Assembly: GCF_019972135.1 (NCBI RefSeq)
Contig: NZ_BPFI01000001.1
Coordinates: 1,595,106 to 1,659,105, forward strand
DNA from: Sulfurovum sp. TSL1
Lineage (GTDB): Bacteria; Campylobacterota; Campylobacteria; Campylobacterales; Sulfurovaceae
Reading direction: 5' to 3'
DNA length: 64,000 bases
Shown: piece by piece, positions 34,425 through 45,513 of the stretch
Layout: each line of letters begins with the position of its first letter
Position numbering within the stretch: position 1 is the stretch's first letter
Program-made: the position numbers and the translations under genes
Notes under the pieces: generated by a model
The model's input: the letters and a program-made list of their open reading frames with translations, nothing else
What the model was told of the DNA's origin: nothing
Database searches by the model: none

Positions 34425-35686
34425 TATAGACCTACATTACCCAATGTATCATATTGATTCATAGTTCTTTGTGCTTCGATCTTTCTCATGGTATCGAGTG
34501 CAACCTGAACGATAATAAGTACGGCAACCCCACCAAAATAGAAAGATGCACCCATTCCGGAGATGATCAAGAACGGCACTGTCGAAATGATCGCAAGATA
34601 CACTGCACCTGAACCGGTCAGTCTGCTTGCCACTTCATTCAGGAATTCTTTTGTATGTTCACCTGGTCTCACGCCAGGAATGAACCCGCCTTGTCTTTTC
34701 AGGTTGTCTGCTATATCTTTCGCATTAAATGCAATCGATGCATAGAAGAATGCAAAGAACATGACAAGCAGGAAAGTGACCACATTGAATGTGATACCAC
34801 CTGGTGCCAATGAGTCAGCAATCGCTACAAGAAATGGCGTAGTACTTGACTGAAGCATAGTCAGAGGAAACATCAATACCGCTGAAGCAAAGATAGGAGG
34901 AATGACACCTGAAAGGTTTACTTTTACAGGAATGTAGTTCATGACTCTCTTTGTTTGATTCTGCATGATCGTCTTTCTTGAATAAGAGATAGGTACCCTT
35001 CTCTCACCAAGTTCAACATAGATAATGGCCAGGATAGTGATCAGCATAATTGCCAAAATACCAAGTACCACTAAAAAGTTCATCTCGCCGGCATTTACTG
35101 CTCTCACTGTATTTCCGATCGCAGATGGTAGCCCAGAGACAATACCCGCAAAGATGATCAGTGAAATACCGTTACCGATACCTTTTTGTGTGATCTGTTC
35201 ACCGATCCACATCAACAACATCGTACCTGCCAGCATAGAGAAAGTCGTAATAATTGTAAACATCATAGGATCGATCATCACTGCACTCTGTCCCGCTCTA
35301 CCTGTCATACTCTGAAGTCCCATAGATACACCGATAGCTTGTACTACCGTAATAAATATAGTGAAATAACGAATGATCTGCATATATTTTTGCATGCCGT
35401 CACGTTCTTTTTTCATTTGACCAAGTGCGGGGAAAGTAGCTGCGAGAAGTTCCATAACGATGGAAGCAGTAATATAAGGCATGATACCTAAAGAGATGAT
35501 ACTTAAACGTTCAACGGCATTACCAGAGAACATATTCATTAGCCCAAGGGCGTTGTTTGTATTGCTATCAAAGAACTCTTTGATCACATTCAAATCAACA
35601 CCTGGAGTTGGGATATAGGCTAAAACTCTGTACGCAAAAAGGAATCCTAGTGTGATAAGGATTTTTTGAGTTAAAGCATTGCCCAT
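34424..35686 (-). CDS. secY: Protein translocase subunit SecY
   Basis: 420-aa inner-membrane channel with ten membrane segments. Plug-region and signature wording are visible: FDSNTNNALGLMNMFSGNA, then LGIMPYITASIVMELL and the cytoplasmic loop ERRVPISYSRKTI. It lies 2 bp after rplO. Confidence 0.97.
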   Translation of the reverse strand: MGNALTQKILITLGFLFAYRVLAYIPTPGVDLNVIKEFFDSNTNNALGLMNMFSGNAVERLSIISLGIMPYITASIVMELLAATFPALGQMKKERDGMQKYMQIIRYFTIFITVVQAIGVSMGLQSMTGRAGQSAVMIDPMMFTIITTFSMLAGTMLLMWIGEQITQKGIGNGISLIIFAGIVSGLPSAIGNTVRAVNAGEMNFLVVLGILAIMLITILAIIYVELGERRVPISYSRKTIMQNQTKRVMNYIPVKVNLSGVIPPIFASAVLMFPLTMLQSSTTPFLVAIADSLAPGGITFNVVTFLLVMFFAFFYASIAFNAKDIADNLKRQGGFIPGVRPGEHTKEFLNEVASRLTGSGAVYLAIISTVPFLIISGMGASFYFGGVAVLIIVQVALDTMRKIEAQRTMNQYDTLGNVGL

Positions 35687-35688
35687 AA

Positions 35689-36087
35689 TTATTTTCCGCT
35701 TGTTGTAACAGCGTCGTCTTTGATCTTAGATGCAAGATCTCTTGCACTTGCACCGATCAACTTCACTTTCGTTACATTCTTTTGCAATTTATGCACTGAC
35801 TTGATCGTCTCAAGTGTAATTTCAGAAAGCTCAGCGATTGCTTTGATCTTTTCTACATTGATCACATATGGTTTTTCAACGCTAGAAGTGAAACCGATTT
35901 TAGGCAATCTTTTGTAAAGTGGCTGTTGACCACCTTCAAAACCTCTTTTTCTTTTGTAACCAGATCTAGCTTTTTGACCTTTTTGACCACGTCCAGCTGT
36001 TTTACCTGTTCCTGAACCTTGACCACGACCAACTCTTTTTCTGTTACGAGTTGAACCTGGAGCAGGTTGTAAATTATGTAAACCCAT
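35689..36087 (-). CDS. rplO: 50S ribosomal protein L15
   Basis: 132-aa protein starting [20 protein letters not shown] with the Gly-rich [20 protein letters not shown]. It directly follows rpsE after 10 bp; rpmD (L30), usually between them, is absent, which is normal for Campylobacterota. Confidence 0.97.
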   Translation of the reverse strand: MGLHNLQPAPGSTRNRKRVGRGQGSGTGKTAGRGQKGQKARSGYKRKRGFEGGQQPLYKRLPKIGFTSSVEKPYVINVEKIKAIAELSEITLETIKSVHKLQKNVTKVKLIGASARDLASKIKDDAVTTSGK

Positions 36088-36097
36088 ACTTTACCCC

Positions 36098-36541
36098 TTA
36101 CGCTTTGATTCTAGTAAGTGCTTGGATTGTCGCTCTTACTAGGTTATTTGGGTTGTTTGAACCGATTGATTTTGAAAGGACATCTTTTACCCCTGCAAGC
36201 TCAAGTACTGGTCTGGCAGCACCACCGGCAATAACACCTGTACCTTCACTCGCTGGTCTAAGCACGATTCTACTTGCGTTGAATTTGTGCTCGATATCAT
36301 GTGCGAGTGTTGTACCTTTGATGTTTACTTTCACAAGGTTTTTGTGAGCATCATCAACCGCTTTTTTGATCGCATCAGGAACTTCTTTGGCTTTACCAAA
36401 TCCGTATCCAACAGTACCGTTTCTGTCACCGATCACTACGAGCGCAGTAAATCTAAATCTTCTACCACCCTTAACAACTTTGGTAACACGACCGATATTA
36501 ACGATTACTTCTTCAAATTCTTTTTCTATTTCTTCCATCAT
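36098..36541 (-). CDS. rpsE: 30S ribosomal protein S5
   Basis: 147-aa protein with the S5 double-stranded-RNA-binding-like domain: [16 protein letters not shown]-type wording ([16 protein letters not shown]) and [17 protein letters not shown]. It lies 6 bp after rplR. Confidence 0.97.
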   Translation of the reverse strand: MMEEIEKEFEEVIVNIGRVTKVVKGGRRFRFTALVVIGDRNGTVGYGFGKAKEVPDAIKKAVDDAHKNLVKVNIKGTTLAHDIEHKFNASRIVLRPASEGTGVIAGGAARPVLELAGVKDVLSKSIGSNNPNNLVRATIQALTRIKA

Positions 36542-36547
36542 GATTCC

Positions 36548-36904
36548 TTAAAACTTGATTCCGGCTTCTCTAAGTGCATCAGCAAATGACGCAACAACAC
36601 CGTGGTAAAGGTAACCATTTCTGTCGAAAACAACAGTTTCAATGTTTTTAGAAGCAAGGTTTTTAGCCATCTCAGCAGCTACTTTTTTTACATCTTCCTG
36701 GTTTACTTTAAGACCAAGCTTTCTGCCGTCAACAGAAGCAAGTGTAGTCCCAGTAGTGTCATTGATCGCTTGAGCATAAAAGTGCTTGTTTGACTTGAAT
36801 ACAGTCAATCTCGGATTTGTATCTGTACCGAAGATTTTACCTCTTACTCTAGCTTTTCTTTGAGCGCGAAGTTTATTTTTTCTTTTTTGAATACTTTTTA
36901 ACAT
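36548..36904 (-). CDS. rplR: 50S ribosomal protein L18
   Basis: 118-aa 5S rRNA-binding protein; [20 protein letters not shown] and the C-terminal [18 protein letters not shown] are family marks. It lies 10 bp after rplF. Confidence 0.97.
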   Translation of the reverse strand: MLKSIQKRKNKLRAQRKARVRGKIFGTDTNPRLTVFKSNKHFYAQAINDTTGTTLASVDGRKLGLKVNQEDVKKVAAEMAKNLASKNIETVVFDRNGYLYHGVVASFADALREAGIKF

Positions 36905-36914
36905 CTACCGCTCC

Positions 36915-37451
36915 TTACTTACCAGCTGCTTTACCAGCTTTTCTGATGATCACTTCATCTGTATACTTCACACCTTTGCCTTTATACGGTTCTGGTGGTC
37001 TGAAATCTCTAATCTCAGCAGCAGCTTGACCCACTGCTTGCTTATCTGTACCTTTTACAGTGATCACGTTTTTTTCAACTGTGATTTCAAGTCCCTCAGG
37101 GATATCATAGTTAATATCATGTGAGTGTCCCAATTGAAGGTTAAGTACTTTACCTTGAACGGCTGCTCTGTAACCAACACCATTGATCTCTAAAGATTTA
37201 CTGTAACCTTGGTCTAAACCAATGATAATATTGTTGAAGAGTGCTCTGTATGTTCCCCAGAACGCTGCATCTTGTTTTTCATCACCTTTTCTTTCAAAAG
37301 TCACTTCTGAACCATCAATGCTGATCCCAACTCTACCATGAGTTTCAAGTCTCTTTTCAAGATTGCCTTTTTTAGCCACGAGAGTCGTACCGTCTAGTGA
37401 TACTTCAATACCACTTGCCACAGTTACTGGTCTTTTTCCTATTCTTGACAT
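36915..37451 (-). CDS. rplF: 50S ribosomal protein L6
   Basis: 178-aa two-domain protein; starts [20 protein letters not shown] and has the C-terminal [20 protein letters not shown]. It lies 10 bp after rpsH. Confidence 0.97.
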   Translation of the reverse strand: MSRIGKRPVTVASGIEVSLDGTTLVAKKGNLEKRLETHGRVGISIDGSEVTFERKGDEKQDAAFWGTYRALFNNIIIGLDQGYSKSLEINGVGYRAAVQGKVLNLQLGHSHDINYDIPEGLEITVEKNVITVKGTDKQAVGQAAAEIRDFRPPEPYKGKGVKYTDEVIIRKAGKAAGK

Positions 37452-37461
37452 CTTTTATTCC

Positions 37462-37857
37462 TTACCAAATACTACAGATTACTTCACCACCGATTCCACG
37501 TTTAAACGCTTCATCGTTAGCAAGAACACCTTGGCTTGTTGAAACAACCAAAGTACCGTAACCATTTTTAAATGTTCTAATATCATCTTTACCTTGGTGT
37601 ACACGTCTACCAGGCTTAGAGATTTTTTTGATCTCGTTGATCACGCTTTTTTCATCCTCGTCATATTTAAGAACTACTTTTATTGTTTTTTTGTTTCCAT
37701 CTTCTTTTACTTTGTAACTCTCAAGGTAACCTTTGTCTACAAAAATAGATACGGTTGCTTCAATCGTCTTTGAGTGAAGAAGTGTTGTTACGTCTAGTCT
37801 TCTTTGCGCAGCATTTCTTATACGAGTAAGAGAGTCTGCAATTATGTCTGTCATCAT
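37462..37857 (-). CDS. rpsH: 30S ribosomal protein S8
   Basis: 131-aa protein binding helix 21 of 16S r[17 protein letters not shown] and the C-terminal [20 protein letters not shown] are diagnostic. Two adjacent ATGs; AAGGAG nine bases upstream fits the first. S8 is the spc-operon autoregulator in E. coli. Confidence 0.97.
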   Translation of the reverse strand: MMTDIIADSLTRIRNAAQRRLDVTTLLHSKTIEATVSIFVDKGYLESYKVKEDGNKKTIKVVLKYDEDEKSVINEIKKISKPGRRVHQGKDDIRTFKNGYGTLVVSTSQGVLANDEAFKRGIGGEVICSIW

Positions 37858-37870
37858 CTTTTAATTCTCC

Positions 37871-38056
37871 TTACCAGCTTGCTTTGCGCATGCCAGGGAT
37901 AAGACCTTCATTGGCCATTTTTCTTAAACACACACGACAAAGACCGAAATCTCTGTATACTGAGTGAGGTCTACCACAAATGTTACATCTTGTATATGCT
38001 TGCGTAGAGAATTTTGCTTTTCTCTGTTGCTTAGCTATCATTGATTTCTTAGCCAT
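37871..38056 (-). CDS. rpsN: 30S ribosomal protein S14, zinc type
   Basis: 61-aa short (type Z) S14 with the zinc motif [20 protein letters not shown] (C-x2-C ... C-x2-C). Its ATG overlaps the rplE stop by one base. Confidence 0.97.
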   Translation of the reverse strand: MAKKSMIAKQQRKAKFSTQAYTRCNICGRPHSVYRDFGLCRVCLRKMANEGLIPGMRKASW

Positions 38057-38601
38057 TAGTTTCTCCCTTTAGCGAAAGGCATACCAAGCTTTTCTAAAAG
38101 CGTGAATGCTTGTTTATCATCTTCAGTGCTCGTTACGATAGTGATATTCATACCGTGTGTCTTGATCACTTTATCAAATTCGACTTCCGGGAACATCAAT
38201 TGCTCTTGAAGACCGAAGTTATAGTTACCGCGTCCGTCAAAACCTTTTCTTGGTGTACCTCTAAAGTCTTTTACTCTTGGAAGTGCGATTGATACAAGTT
38301 TGTCAAAGAAGTTATACATGTTTTCACCTCTAAGTGTTACTCTGATACCAGATGGAGCACCTTCTCTTGCTTTAAAACCAGCAACTGATTTTTTAGCATT
38401 TACTATTACTGCTTTTTGACCAGCAATTAGTGAAATTGTGTCTGCCATATTAGCGATGAGTTTAGTATCTTTACCTTCTTCACCGGCACCAACAGAGATA
38501 ACAATTTTCTCAAGCTTCGGAGTCTGCATCGTATTTATAACCCCGCACTCTTCTCTAAGTGCAGGAACGATGTCATTGTACTTTTGCTTCATTCTACTCA
38601 T
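38056..38601 (-). CDS. rplE: 50S ribosomal protein L5
   Basis: 181-aa 5S rRNA-binding protein; [24 protein letters not shown] and [20 protein letters not shown] match the family. It lies 4 bp after rplX. Confidence 0.97.
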   Translation of the reverse strand: MSRMKQKYNDIVPALREECGVINTMQTPKLEKIVISVGAGEEGKDTKLIANMADTISLIAGQKAVIVNAKKSVAGFKAREGAPSGIRVTLRGENMYNFFDKLVSIALPRVKDFRGTPRKGFDGRGNYNFGLQEQLMFPEVEFDKVIKTHGMNITIVTSTEDDKQAFTLLEKLGMPFAKGRN

Positions 38602-38605
38602 AGGA

Positions 38606-38839
38606 TTAACCCTCTACTTTTTTTACATTTGAGATGTGGATAGGCATTTCTTTGCTCACAAATCCACCCTCTTTGTTCTGCTCGCTTGGTTTTACAGCTT
38701 TTTTAGCTGTTTTACAACCTGCAACGATTACTGCATCTTTTTTAGTAAGCACTTGAAGAACTTCTCCAACTGTACCTTTGTCATCACCAGCGATAACCAT
38801 TACCTGGTCACCTTTTTTGATCTTGAATGTTTTAGCCAT
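38606..38839 (-). CDS. rplX: 50S ribosomal protein L24
   Basis: 77-aa assembly initiator with a KOW motif ([20 protein letters not shown]). An ATG at 38845 is in frame, but the ATG at 38839 overlaps the rplN stop as TAATG and gives the usual [11 protein letters not shown] start, so I chose it. Confidence 0.95.
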   Translation of the reverse strand: MAKTFKIKKGDQVMVIAGDDKGTVGEVLQVLTKKDAVIVAGCKTAKKAVKPSEQNKEGGFVSKEMPIHISNVKKVEG

Positions 38840-39207
38840 TACCATACCTCCGGTGCAAGTGATACAATTTTCATAAAACCTGCATATCTTGTTTCACGAC
38901 TTACAGGACCAAAGATACGTGTACCTATCGGTTCTCTTTTGTCATCGATAATTACTGCTGCATTGTCGTCGAATCTAATCAGTGATCCATTTTCTCTCTG
39001 GATCTCTTTTTTTGTTCTAACAACGACTGCTTTAACAACTTTACCTTTTTTCACTTTTCCAGTTGGAAGTGCTTTTTTCACAGAAGCAACGATCACGTCA
39101 CCTACTGATGCATATCTTCTTTTAGATCCGCCAAGAACCTTGATACACATGATCTCTTTGGCACCAGAGTTATCTGCTACATTTAATCTTGTAAAACCTT
39201 GGATCAT
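38839..39207 (-). CDS. rplN: 50S ribosomal protein L14
   Basis: 122-aa protein; [20 protein letters not shown] and [20 protein letters not shown] are diagnostic. It overlaps both neighbours by one base. Confidence 0.97.
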   Translation of the reverse strand: MIQGFTRLNVADNSGAKEIMCIKVLGGSKRRYASVGDVIVASVKKALPTGKVKKGKVVKAVVVRTKKEIQRENGSLIRFDDNAAVIIDDKREPIGTRIFGPVSRETRYAGFMKIVSLAPEVW

Positions 39208-39455
39208 TACACTTCTCCTCTCTTCACGATTTCAAGAAGTCTGAAGCTTTTTGTTTTTGAAAGTGGTCTACATTCGATAGCGCTCACTGTATCTCCAACA
39301 TTGATGTCGTTCTTCTCATCGTGAATAAGATATTTTTTAAATCTTTTTACAGTCTTGTGATATCTTGGGTGAAGTACTCTTCTTTCAACTAAAACAGTCG
39401 CAGTTTTTTCTCCAGCCTTTTTGATCACAGTACCTTGTATTTGTCTTTTTGGCAT
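39207..39455 (-). CDS. rpsQ: 30S ribosomal protein S17
   Basis: 82-aa OB-fold protein; [20 protein letters not shown] and [19 protein letters not shown] are typical. It lies 10 bp after rpmC. Confidence 0.97.
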   Translation of the reverse strand: MPKRQIQGTVIKKAGEKTATVLVERRVLHPRYHKTVKRFKKYLIHDEKNDINVGDTVSAIECRPLSKTKSFRLLEIVKRGEV

Positions 39456-39465
39456 GTCTGACCCT

Positions 39466-39657
39466 TTACTTCGATCTAGCAGCAGTTAGTGCTGTTTGAA
39501 TTCTAGCGATATCTTTTTTCGCTACTCTCAACTCTGAAGTGTTTGTTAATTGCATCGTTTTTTGCTTTGCATTCAATGTAAACAATTCAAGTTTTTTCTC
39601 TTTAAGCATCGCCGTAAGTTCTGCTTCATTTTTATCTTTTAAATCAATATAGTTCAT
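39466..39657 (-). CDS. rpmC: 50S ribosomal protein L29
   Basis: 63-aa two-helix protein at the tunnel exit; the C-terminal [15 protein letters not shown] is the L29 signature. It overlaps the end of rplP by 14 bp, so translation is coupled. Confidence 0.95.
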   Translation of the reverse strand: MNYIDLKDKNEAELTAMLKEKKLELFTLNAKQKTMQLTNTSELRVAKKDIARIQTALTAARSK

Positions 39658-40069
39658 TACTATCCTTTAAAGTGATAATTTTACACTTAAATGGCATTTT
39701 ATGAATCGCAAGTGTCAATGCTGCTCTTGCAAGTGTCTCTTCAACGCCTGCCATTTCGAAAATAATTCTACCTGGCTTAATGTTCATTACCCATTTATCA
39801 ACACCACCTTTACCTTTACCCATTCTTGTTTCGAGTGGTTTAGCAGTCAATGGCTTATCTGGGAAAACTCTGATCCAAGTTTTACCTGTTCTTGAAATTT
39901 TTCTCGTCATAGTAATACGCGCTGCTTCGATCTGTCTAGAATCGATTCTACCAGCTTCAGTTGCTTTGATCGCGATATCACCAAACTCAATTTTGTTACC
40001 TCTGAAAGATTTACCGCGGTTGCGGCCTTTCATCTGCTTTCTCCATTTAGTTCTTTTAGGCATTAGCAT
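39644..40069 (-). CDS. rplP: 50S ribosomal protein L16
   Basis: 141-aa protein beside the A-site tRNA elbow; [19 protein letters not shown] aligns with the usual L16 start, supporting the first ATG at 40069. [20 protein letters not shown] is present. It lies 2 bp after rpsC. Confidence 0.97.
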   Translation of the reverse strand: MLMPKRTKWRKQMKGRNRGKSFRGNKIEFGDIAIKATEAGRIDSRQIEAARITMTRKISRTGKTWIRVFPDKPLTAKPLETRMGKGKGGVDKWVMNIKPGRIIFEMAGVEETLARAALTLAIHKMPFKCKIITLKDSNELY

Positions 40070-40071
40070 GA

Positions 40072-40770
40072 TTATTCACCTCTTTTTCTAGATGGCTTTC
40101 TACCACCTTTTTTCTCTTCTGCTGGCTCAGCTTGGATACCTTTAGCAAGAACTTCACCTTTGAAGATCCAAACTTTAATACCAATGATCCCATACGTCGT
40201 ATGTGCTTCAGCAAAACCGTAATCGATCTTCGCTCTAAGCGTATGAAGAGGCACTCTACCCTCTAGGTACCACTCAGTTCTTGCCATTTCAGCACCACCA
40301 AGACGACCAGATACAGAGATCTTGATCCCTTTTGCACCTGATTTAAGTGCACCTTGGATCACTTTTTTCATTGCACGTCTAAACGCAACTCTTCTTTCAA
40401 GTTGTGTTGCAACGTTTTCAGCTGCTAATTGACCTGAAGCCTGAGGACGCTTCTCTTCTTTAATATTGATCGCTACATCTTTACCAAGCATTTTGATAAG
40501 TGTTGCTTTCAATTTTTCAATATCTGCACCTTTTTTCCCGATAATGATACCAGGTCTAGCAGTCACGATATTTACTCTTAATTTTTTCACTGTTCTTTCG
40601 ATGATGATGTTAGAAACACCCGCATAGAAAAGTTCTTTTTTAAGGTATTTTCTGATTTTATGGTCTTCTGCGATAAATTCAGGCGCTCTACCTTTTGCAG
40701 GGAACCATCTTGATTCCCAGTTTCTGTTGATTCCAAGTCTAAGACCTATAGGATTTACTTTTTGACCCAT
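40072..40770 (-). CDS. rpsC: 30S ribosomal protein S3
   Basis: 232-aa mRNA-entry protein; starts [20 protein letters not shown] and has the KH-domain loop [13 protein letters not shown]. The C-terminus has a basic extension ([13 protein letters not shown]). Confidence 0.97.
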   Translation of the reverse strand: MGQKVNPIGLRLGINRNWESRWFPAKGRAPEFIAEDHKIRKYLKKELFYAGVSNIIIERTVKKLRVNIVTARPGIIIGKKGADIEKLKATLIKMLGKDVAINIKEEKRPQASGQLAAENVATQLERRVAFRRAMKKVIQGALKSGAKGIKISVSGRLGGAEMARTEWYLEGRVPLHTLRAKIDYGFAEAHTTYGIIGIKVWIFKGEVLAKGIQAEPAEEKKGGRKPSRKRGE

Positions 40771-40771
40771 A

Positions 40772-41110
40772 TTATGCGTCCTCCCCAGTTTTTTCAGCTA
40801 CGCCAACTTCAACAAGAATGTGTGCTGTTGGTTTTATGATTCTAGAAGCAGTACCTCTAGCTCTTGGTCTCCATCTTTTCATTACCGCTGCTTTATCCAC
40901 TCTACAAGAAGTGATTGTTACTTCTTCTGGTTCAAAATCACCGTTCGCAACTGCAGATGCAATTACTTTAGAAATGATACCCGCTGCTTTGTTAGGCATA
41001 AACTCTAATGATGCAAGAGCAAGTTCAGCATTCATACCCTGAACTTCTCTAGCGATAAGTCTAGCTTTAGTAGGTGATACTCTTACGAATTTTAATAATG
41101 CTCTACTCAT
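40772..41110 (-). CDS. rplV: 50S ribosomal protein L22
   Basis: 112-aa tunnel protein; [20 protein letters not shown] and the tunnel hairpin [14 protein letters not shown]. It lies 1 bp upstream of rpsC. Confidence 0.97.
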   Translation of the reverse strand: MSRALLKFVRVSPTKARLIAREVQGMNAELALASLEFMPNKAAGIISKVIASAVANGDFEPEEVTITSCRVDKAAVMKRWRPRARGTASRIIKPTAHILVEVGVAEKTGEDA

Positions 41111-41112
41111 AA

Positions 41113-41391
41113 TTAGCCTACCTTCTTCTGTACAGAACCTTTGTGGCCCTTAAATGTTCTTGTCGGTGCGAATTCACCCAGTTTATATCCTACGTGGTTT
41201 TCAGTTACAAATACCGGTACGAATTGTCTACCATTGTGAACGTTAATTGTCAAACCGATAAACTCAGGGAAGATCACTGATCTTCTTGACCAAGTTTTGA
41301 TTGGTTTATTTGAACCTTCTTCTTTTGCTTTAAGCACTTTTTTCATTAGGTGACCATCGATGAATGGACCTTTTTTTGTCGATCTTGCCAT
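41113..41391 (-). CDS. rpsS: 30S ribosomal protein S19
   Basis: 92-aa head protein; [20 protein letters not shown] and [13 protein letters not shown]-type wording ([17 protein letters not shown]). It lies 2 bp upstream of rplV. Confidence 0.97.
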   Translation of the reverse strand: MARSTKKGPFIDGHLMKKVLKAKEEGSNKPIKTWSRRSVIFPEFIGLTINVHNGRQFVPVFVTENHVGYKLGEFAPTRTFKGHKGSVQKKVG

Positions 41392-41402
41392 ATCTTAGCC
41401 CC

Positions 41403-42230
41403 TTACTTCTTACGCTTAGAGATAATTAACTTATCACTAGCTTTTTTCTTACGTGTTTTAAACCCTTTAGCCGGAGTACCCCATGGAGATACTGGATGAC
41501 GTCCTGAGTTTGTCTTACCTTCACCACCACCGTGCGGGTGATCGATCGGGTTCATCGCAGAACCACGTGTTTGCGGTCTGATACCAAGGTGTCTGCTTCT
41601 ACCAGCTTTACCGATAACGATATTTGAGAAATCTTCGTTACCTACTGTACCGATCGTAGCAAGGCATGTACCTAGTACATATCTCATTTCACCAGATGGA
41701 AGTCTCAATGAAACGTATTTACCATCTCTACCCATGATCTGTGCATAACCACCCGCTGAACGTGCGATCTGACCACCATGACCAGGATTCAATTCAATGT
41801 TGTGAACCAATGTACCTACAGGAATATTCATCAATTTCATTGCATTACCGGTCTTGATATCAAGGCCTGACTCCGCTGACATGATCTTATCACCTACTTT
41901 AAGGCCTTTTGGTTGAAGTACATATCTTCTGTCTCCATCAACATACTTGATAAGACAGATTCTACAGTTTCTGTACGGATCGTATTCAACAGTTGCTACT
42001 GTACCTTCGATGTTAAATTTATTTCTTTTAAAATCGATGATTCTGTATAGTTTTTTAGCCCCCGCTTCTCTGTGACGAGAAGTGATTCTACCGTTACTGT
42101 TTCTACCTGCGGATCTCGGAAGATTCTTAAGTAGAGCTCTAACGCTTGCTTTGGCAGTGATATCACCACTGTCAAGGTTAGTCATATAACGACGTGAAGG
42201 TGTGGTTGGTTTATATGTTTTAATTGCCAT
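41403..42230 (-). CDS. rplB: 50S ribosomal protein L2
   Basis: 275-aa peptidyl-transferase-centre protein; [19 protein letters not shown] near the N-terminus and the conserved His region [15 protein letters not shown]. It lies 11 bp upstream of rpsS. Confidence 0.97.
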   Translation of the reverse strand: MAIKTYKPTTPSRRYMTNLDSGDITAKASVRALLKNLPRSAGRNSNGRITSRHREAGAKKLYRIIDFKRNKFNIEGTVATVEYDPYRNCRICLIKYVDGDRRYVLQPKGLKVGDKIMSAESGLDIKTGNAMKLMNIPVGTLVHNIELNPGHGGQIARSAGGYAQIMGRDGKYVSLRLPSGEMRYVLGTCLATIGTVGNEDFSNIVIGKAGRSRHLGIRPQTRGSAMNPIDHPHGGGEGKTNSGRHPVSPWGTPAKGFKTRKKKASDKLIISKRKK

Positions 42231-42239
42231 CTTCTATCC

Positions 42240-42521
42240 TTATACCGCTAAGCTTTCGATTTTTGCATCTTCTGGAAGCTTCACATAGAACTTTTTCAAG
42301 TCTGCTCTTTTTCCTTCAACACCTCTAAATCTTTTCACTTTTCCGTCTACTCTCATTGAGTTTACTCTAAGTGGATTGATCCCGAAGAATTCTTTAAATA
42401 CTTCTTTAAGACCATTTTTAGTCATTCTTGGAGTCGTTTGAACTACGATGACACCATCTTCTTGAAGAGCCAAACTCTTCTCTGTATACATAATTGATTT
42501 AATATCTGTAATATCTGCCAT
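42240..42521 (-). CDS. rplW: 50S ribosomal protein L23
   Basis: 93-aa tunnel-exit protein that docks trigger factor and [22 protein letters not shown] and the [19 protein letters not shown] segment. It lies 9 bp upstream of rplB. Confidence 0.95.
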   Translation of the reverse strand: MADITDIKSIMYTEKSLALQEDGVIVVQTTPRMTKNGLKEVFKEFFGINPLRVNSMRVDGKVKRFRGVEGKRADLKKFYVKLPEDAKIESLAV

Positions 42522-42522
42522 C

Positions 42523-43113
42523 TTAAGCCTCTTTCGTCAATTTATCAAATAGTGCTTTTTCAATCACGATTGAGTGATATGCAGCCGCAAGATAAGCATT
42601 AAGCTCATTTGATTCAATGAGGTATGCGTTCTGAAGATTTCTGAATGCTAAGAAAGTCTTATCATCGATCATCTCTTTCACTACAAGTACATCTCTTTGC
42701 TCAAGCCCGTTTACAAATGCCATTGCATCTTTTGTTTTACCTGATGCAATTTCAATATTGTCAACCACAAAAAGTCTCTCGTTCGCTGCCATCTCTGCCA
42801 ATGCATGGTAGAGCGCAAGTTTCTTTTGCTTTTTGTTCACTTTTTGGTCATAGTTCTTGTTCGTACTTGGACCAAATGCAACACCACCGCCAACAAAAAC
42901 AGGTGATCTCAATGAACCCGCTCTTGCACGTCCGCCACCTTTTTGAGCCCATGGTTTCTTACCACCACCACGTACATCAGATCTTGTTTTAGTCTGTGCA
43001 GTGTTGGCTCTAAGACCAGCAGCATACGCTTTACAATAGAGGTAAAGGTTATGCGGGTGAACTTCCAGAAACGATTGTGGAAGGTCTGTTGTTTTAATTA
43101 CTGTTGTTTTCAT
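42523..43113 (-). CDS. rplD: 50S ribosomal protein L4
   Basis: 196-aa protein (L4 autoregulates the S10 operon in E. coli); [20 protein letters not shown] and [19 protein letters not shown] form its tunnel loop. It overlaps rplC by one base. Confidence 0.97.
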   Translation of the reverse strand: MKTTVIKTTDLPQSFLEVHPHNLYLYCKAYAAGLRANTAQTKTRSDVRGGGKKPWAQKGGGRARAGSLRSPVFVGGGVAFGPSTNKNYDQKVNKKQKKLALYHALAEMAANERLFVVDNIEIASGKTKDAMAFVNGLEQRDVLVVKEMIDDKTFLAFRNLQNAYLIESNELNAYLAAAYHSIVIEKALFDKLTKEA

Positions 43114-43694
43114 TATTTAACTATCCTTACCAATCCTCTAGCCCCATTGTGACCAGGAATTGAACCTTTTAATACTAAGATACCGTTTTCAGCATCAAAC
43201 GACATGACGTCATTTTTCACAGTAACTTGTGTGTTACCGTATTGTCCAGGCATTTTTTTACCAGGCATAACACGACCAGGCCACTCAGCGTTACCGATCG
43301 AACCGATTCTTCTACCAAATCTGTGTCCGTGTGAACCAGGTCCACCACCGAAACCGTGACGCTTCATACCACCTTGGAAACCTCTACCCTTAGTGTCAAG
43401 AGAAGTTTTCACTACAGATGTTTCAGCCAATGCCGCTGTGCTTAGATCACCAGCTTCAGTACCTTCAGCAACTTTAATAGTCATGAATTTGTTAAACTCT
43501 TTAGATACACCGTATTTAGTCTGCTGACCTTCGATGCTCTTATTCAGTTTTTTACTAGAGTTATACGCAACAAGTGCTTTCCCGTCTTCTCTCACTTCAC
43601 AAACTTTCGTTTCAATAACTTTAAGAAGTGTAACTGGAACACTTGGTACATCAACAGTTCTGCTCATACCAATTTTTTCTACAATAAATTCCAT
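43113..43694 (-). CDS. rplC: 50S ribosomal protein L3
   Basis: 193-aa protein; the central loop [20 protein letters not shown] and [15 protein letters not shown] are L3 marks. It lies 9 bp after rpsJ. Confidence 0.97.
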   Translation of the reverse strand: MEFIVEKIGMSRTVDVPSVPVTLLKVIETKVCEVREDGKALVAYNSSKKLNKSIEGQQTKYGVSKEFNKFMTIKVAEGTEAGDLSTAALAETSVVKTSLDTKGRGFQGGMKRHGFGGGPGSHGHRFGRRIGSIGNAEWPGRVMPGKKMPGQYGNTQVTVKNDVMSFDAENGILVLKGSIPGHNGARGLVRIVK

Positions 43695-43703
43695 TCTCTA
43701 CTC

Positions 43704-44015
43704 CTACTTGTCCATTGATCTGATTTCAACTTCTATTTCAGGTGCTAGATCCAACTTCATAAGTGAATCGATAGTATCTGAAGTAGCCGAAACGATGTCG
43801 ATCATTCTTCCGTGAATTCTGATCTCAAATTGCTCACGTGCGTCTTTGTTGACGTGTGGTGATTTAAGAACCGTATAACGCTTAAGTTTAGTTGGCATTG
43901 GAATCGGCCCTCTAATCTCTGCACCTGTACGTTTAACTGCATCTATGATAGCAGCAACTGATCTGTCTAATACTCTGTGATCGTAAGCTTTAAGCTTTAA
44001 TCTAATTTTTTCCAT
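43704..44015 (-). CDS. rpsJ: 30S ribosomal protein S10 (NusE)
   Basis: 103-aa protein, also the antitermination factor Nus[21 protein letters not shown] and [20 protein letters not shown] are diagnostic. First gene of the ribosomal cluster behind the promoter at 44094-44122. Confidence 0.97.
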   Translation of the reverse strand: MEKIRLKLKAYDHRVLDRSVAAIIDAVKRTGAEIRGPIPMPTKLKRYTVLKSPHVNKDAREQFEIRIHGRMIDIVSATSDTIDSLMKLDLAPEIEVEIRSMDK

Positions 44016-44093
44016 ATTTTACCTTTAAAAGAACTCGTTAGTACGTGCCTAAACACAGGGGGTTAACCCTCTAACATAAATTTAGGAACGCGA

Positions 44094-44122
44094 ATTATAC
44101 CCAAAGTTTTTGAAAGGTGCAA
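44094..44122 (-). promoter_or_regulatory. Promoter of the S10-spc ribosomal operon
   Basis: On the minus strand TTGCAC (44117-44122), a 17-bp spacer ending TGGG, and TATAAT (44094-44099) precede rpsJ by about 80 bp. The same GGGTATAAT form occurs before rpmJ. Confidence 0.65.
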
Positions 44123-44186
44123 TGTTTTTTAGTCTAAAAACGCTACAATATTGAAAAAAGTTTCCTTATAAAAAGGAAACCATAGG

Positions 44187-45275
44187 ATGGACACTGTCAT
44201 GGAATTACTTGAATATTACCAAAATCAACGTTATGCCACTGTAAATTATGTGCCAAGAAAGTGCCAATTACCCCTCAAAGGAGACATCAACCTCTACGGT
44301 GCACGGGGTGCAGGAAAAACGACCATGATCCTTGATCTGATACAAGAAGAGGAGGAAGAGACGACACTCTACATAGATATGGAAGATCCCAATTTGATAT
44401 TCAATAGGCTCACTACCCTCGCTCTTCAGCAGTACATAGACCGTGTGGGCATTGTTCTGCTCATACTGGATCATTATACGGAAGGCTATCTTCCGTCTTT
44501 CCCGAATGTTGAAAGACTCATTGTTCTCTCACGACTACCGCTTCATCATAAAGACCTCATCCCCGTTGAGCTTTTTCCTCTGGATTATGAAGAATTTCTT
44601 GCCTTTGAGAGCACCACTTCTCAGAGCAGCGGGTTTAACCACTTCTTGCGCTCTGGTACCCTGCCGATGATGGCAAGGTCACAAAAAAACCATATACACG
44701 TGATGAAAAACTTTTTCAAAAGTGCTTTCGATACCAATGAGCAGAAGTTGCTTCTCGTGCTCGCACAACACCATACCAAACATCTCACTACCCATCAGAT
44801 CTATACATTTGCAAAGGAAAAATTCAAAGTCTCCAAGGATTGGCTTTATAGAACGATGAAGCTCTTTACAGAAGAAAAACTCGTTTTATTCATCGAGGAC
44901 AGATATCAAAAATCCGGGAAGAAGATGTTGATTTTTGACTTTGCCTTTGCGAAATACCTTACCCTGGGACAGCCTTTTATCTTGCAGTTTGAGACGATGA
45001 TAGCCTTGGCCCTTATGAAACACGGCATTGAGGTAGAGACACTCGGGATACATGGATATGTCACAAAAAACAATGAACTGATCATCCCTGCGCCTTTTGA
45101 GAGCGAAGAGAGTCTCTGGGTAAAATCCCAAAGCAAGTTTTCTATCTACAAAAAGTACGGGATCAAAAAAGTGACCATTGTCACAGTGGCCAATACCTAC
45201 GAATATCATATAGAAAAACTCTATTTTGAAGCGATCCCTTTTAATGAATGGAGTGTCATCAATGCTGAAGAGTAA
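44187..45275 (+). CDS. AAA-type ATP-binding protein
   Basis: A 362-aa ATPase with Walker A GARGAGKTT (38-46) and a likely Walker B around IVLLILDHY (about 87-95). The region after it (LIPVELFPLDYEEFLAF) matches the 'DUF4143-type' AAA ATPases, and the C-terminal half has a winged-helix-like part and a PD-(D/E)XK-like fold region in those proteins. It lacks a visible arginine-finger motif. It is divergent from rpsJ. Cellular role unknown; such genes are often single and core in Campylobacterota. Confidence 0.72.
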   Translation: MDTVMELLEYYQNQRYATVNYVPRKCQLPLKGDINLYGARGAGKTTMILDLIQEEEEETTLYIDMEDPNLIFNRLTTLALQQYIDRVGIVLLILDHYTEGYLPSFPNVERLIVLSRLPLHHKDLIPVELFPLDYEEFLAFESTTSQSSGFNHFLRSGTLPMMARSQKNHIHVMKNFFKSAFDTNEQKLLLVLAQHHTKHLTTHQIYTFAKEKFKVSKDWLYRTMKLFTEEKLVLFIEDRYQKSGKKMLIFDFAFAKYLTLGQPFILQFETMIALALMKHGIEVETLGIHGYVTKNNELIIPAPFESEESLWVKSQSKFSIYKKYGIKKVTIVTVANTYEYHIEKLYFEAIPFNEWSVINAEE

Positions 45276-45303
45276 TATAAGCTTGCTTTGGCTAAAATTC
45301 CGA

Positions 45304-45412
45304 TGCCTCTTTTCAGACCTGTGCAATGGTTCTGAGAGACAACGGGTCAGGACGGGAACGTAGCAGCCCACCTTTCTTTACTGTGTGCCGCAGGGATCTG
45401 GGGAGGGGTACT
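45304..45412 (+). ncRNA. ffs: Signal recognition particle RNA (small bacterial type)
   Basis: The conserved domain IV core GGTCAGGACGGGAACG-TAGCAGCC (about 45345-45368), which binds Ffh, is exact. The flanking arms GCCTCTTTTCAGACC and GGATCTGGGGAGGGG pair to close the hairpin. A likely -10 (CTAAAAT at about 45294-45300) precedes it. End points are approximate to about 5 nt. Confidence 0.9.
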
Positions 45413-45513
45413 AGCTTCTTTTACATGAAATAATCTCCATTCACCATAAAACTAAACCCATTGTTTTAGGAAGATGAATGAACCATGAGACTTATGACAC
45501 TGTAAACCATGAT

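Noticed and set aside
36088-36097. Loss of rpmD (L30) between rpsE and rplO considered as a deletion
   Set aside because: L30 is absent from this position in Campylobacterota generally, so it is a lineage trait.
44187-45275. ATPase gene considered as part of a mobile element or toxin system
   Set aside because: No transposase, repeats or tRNA fragment nearby; it lies between rpsJ and ffs with core-like composition.
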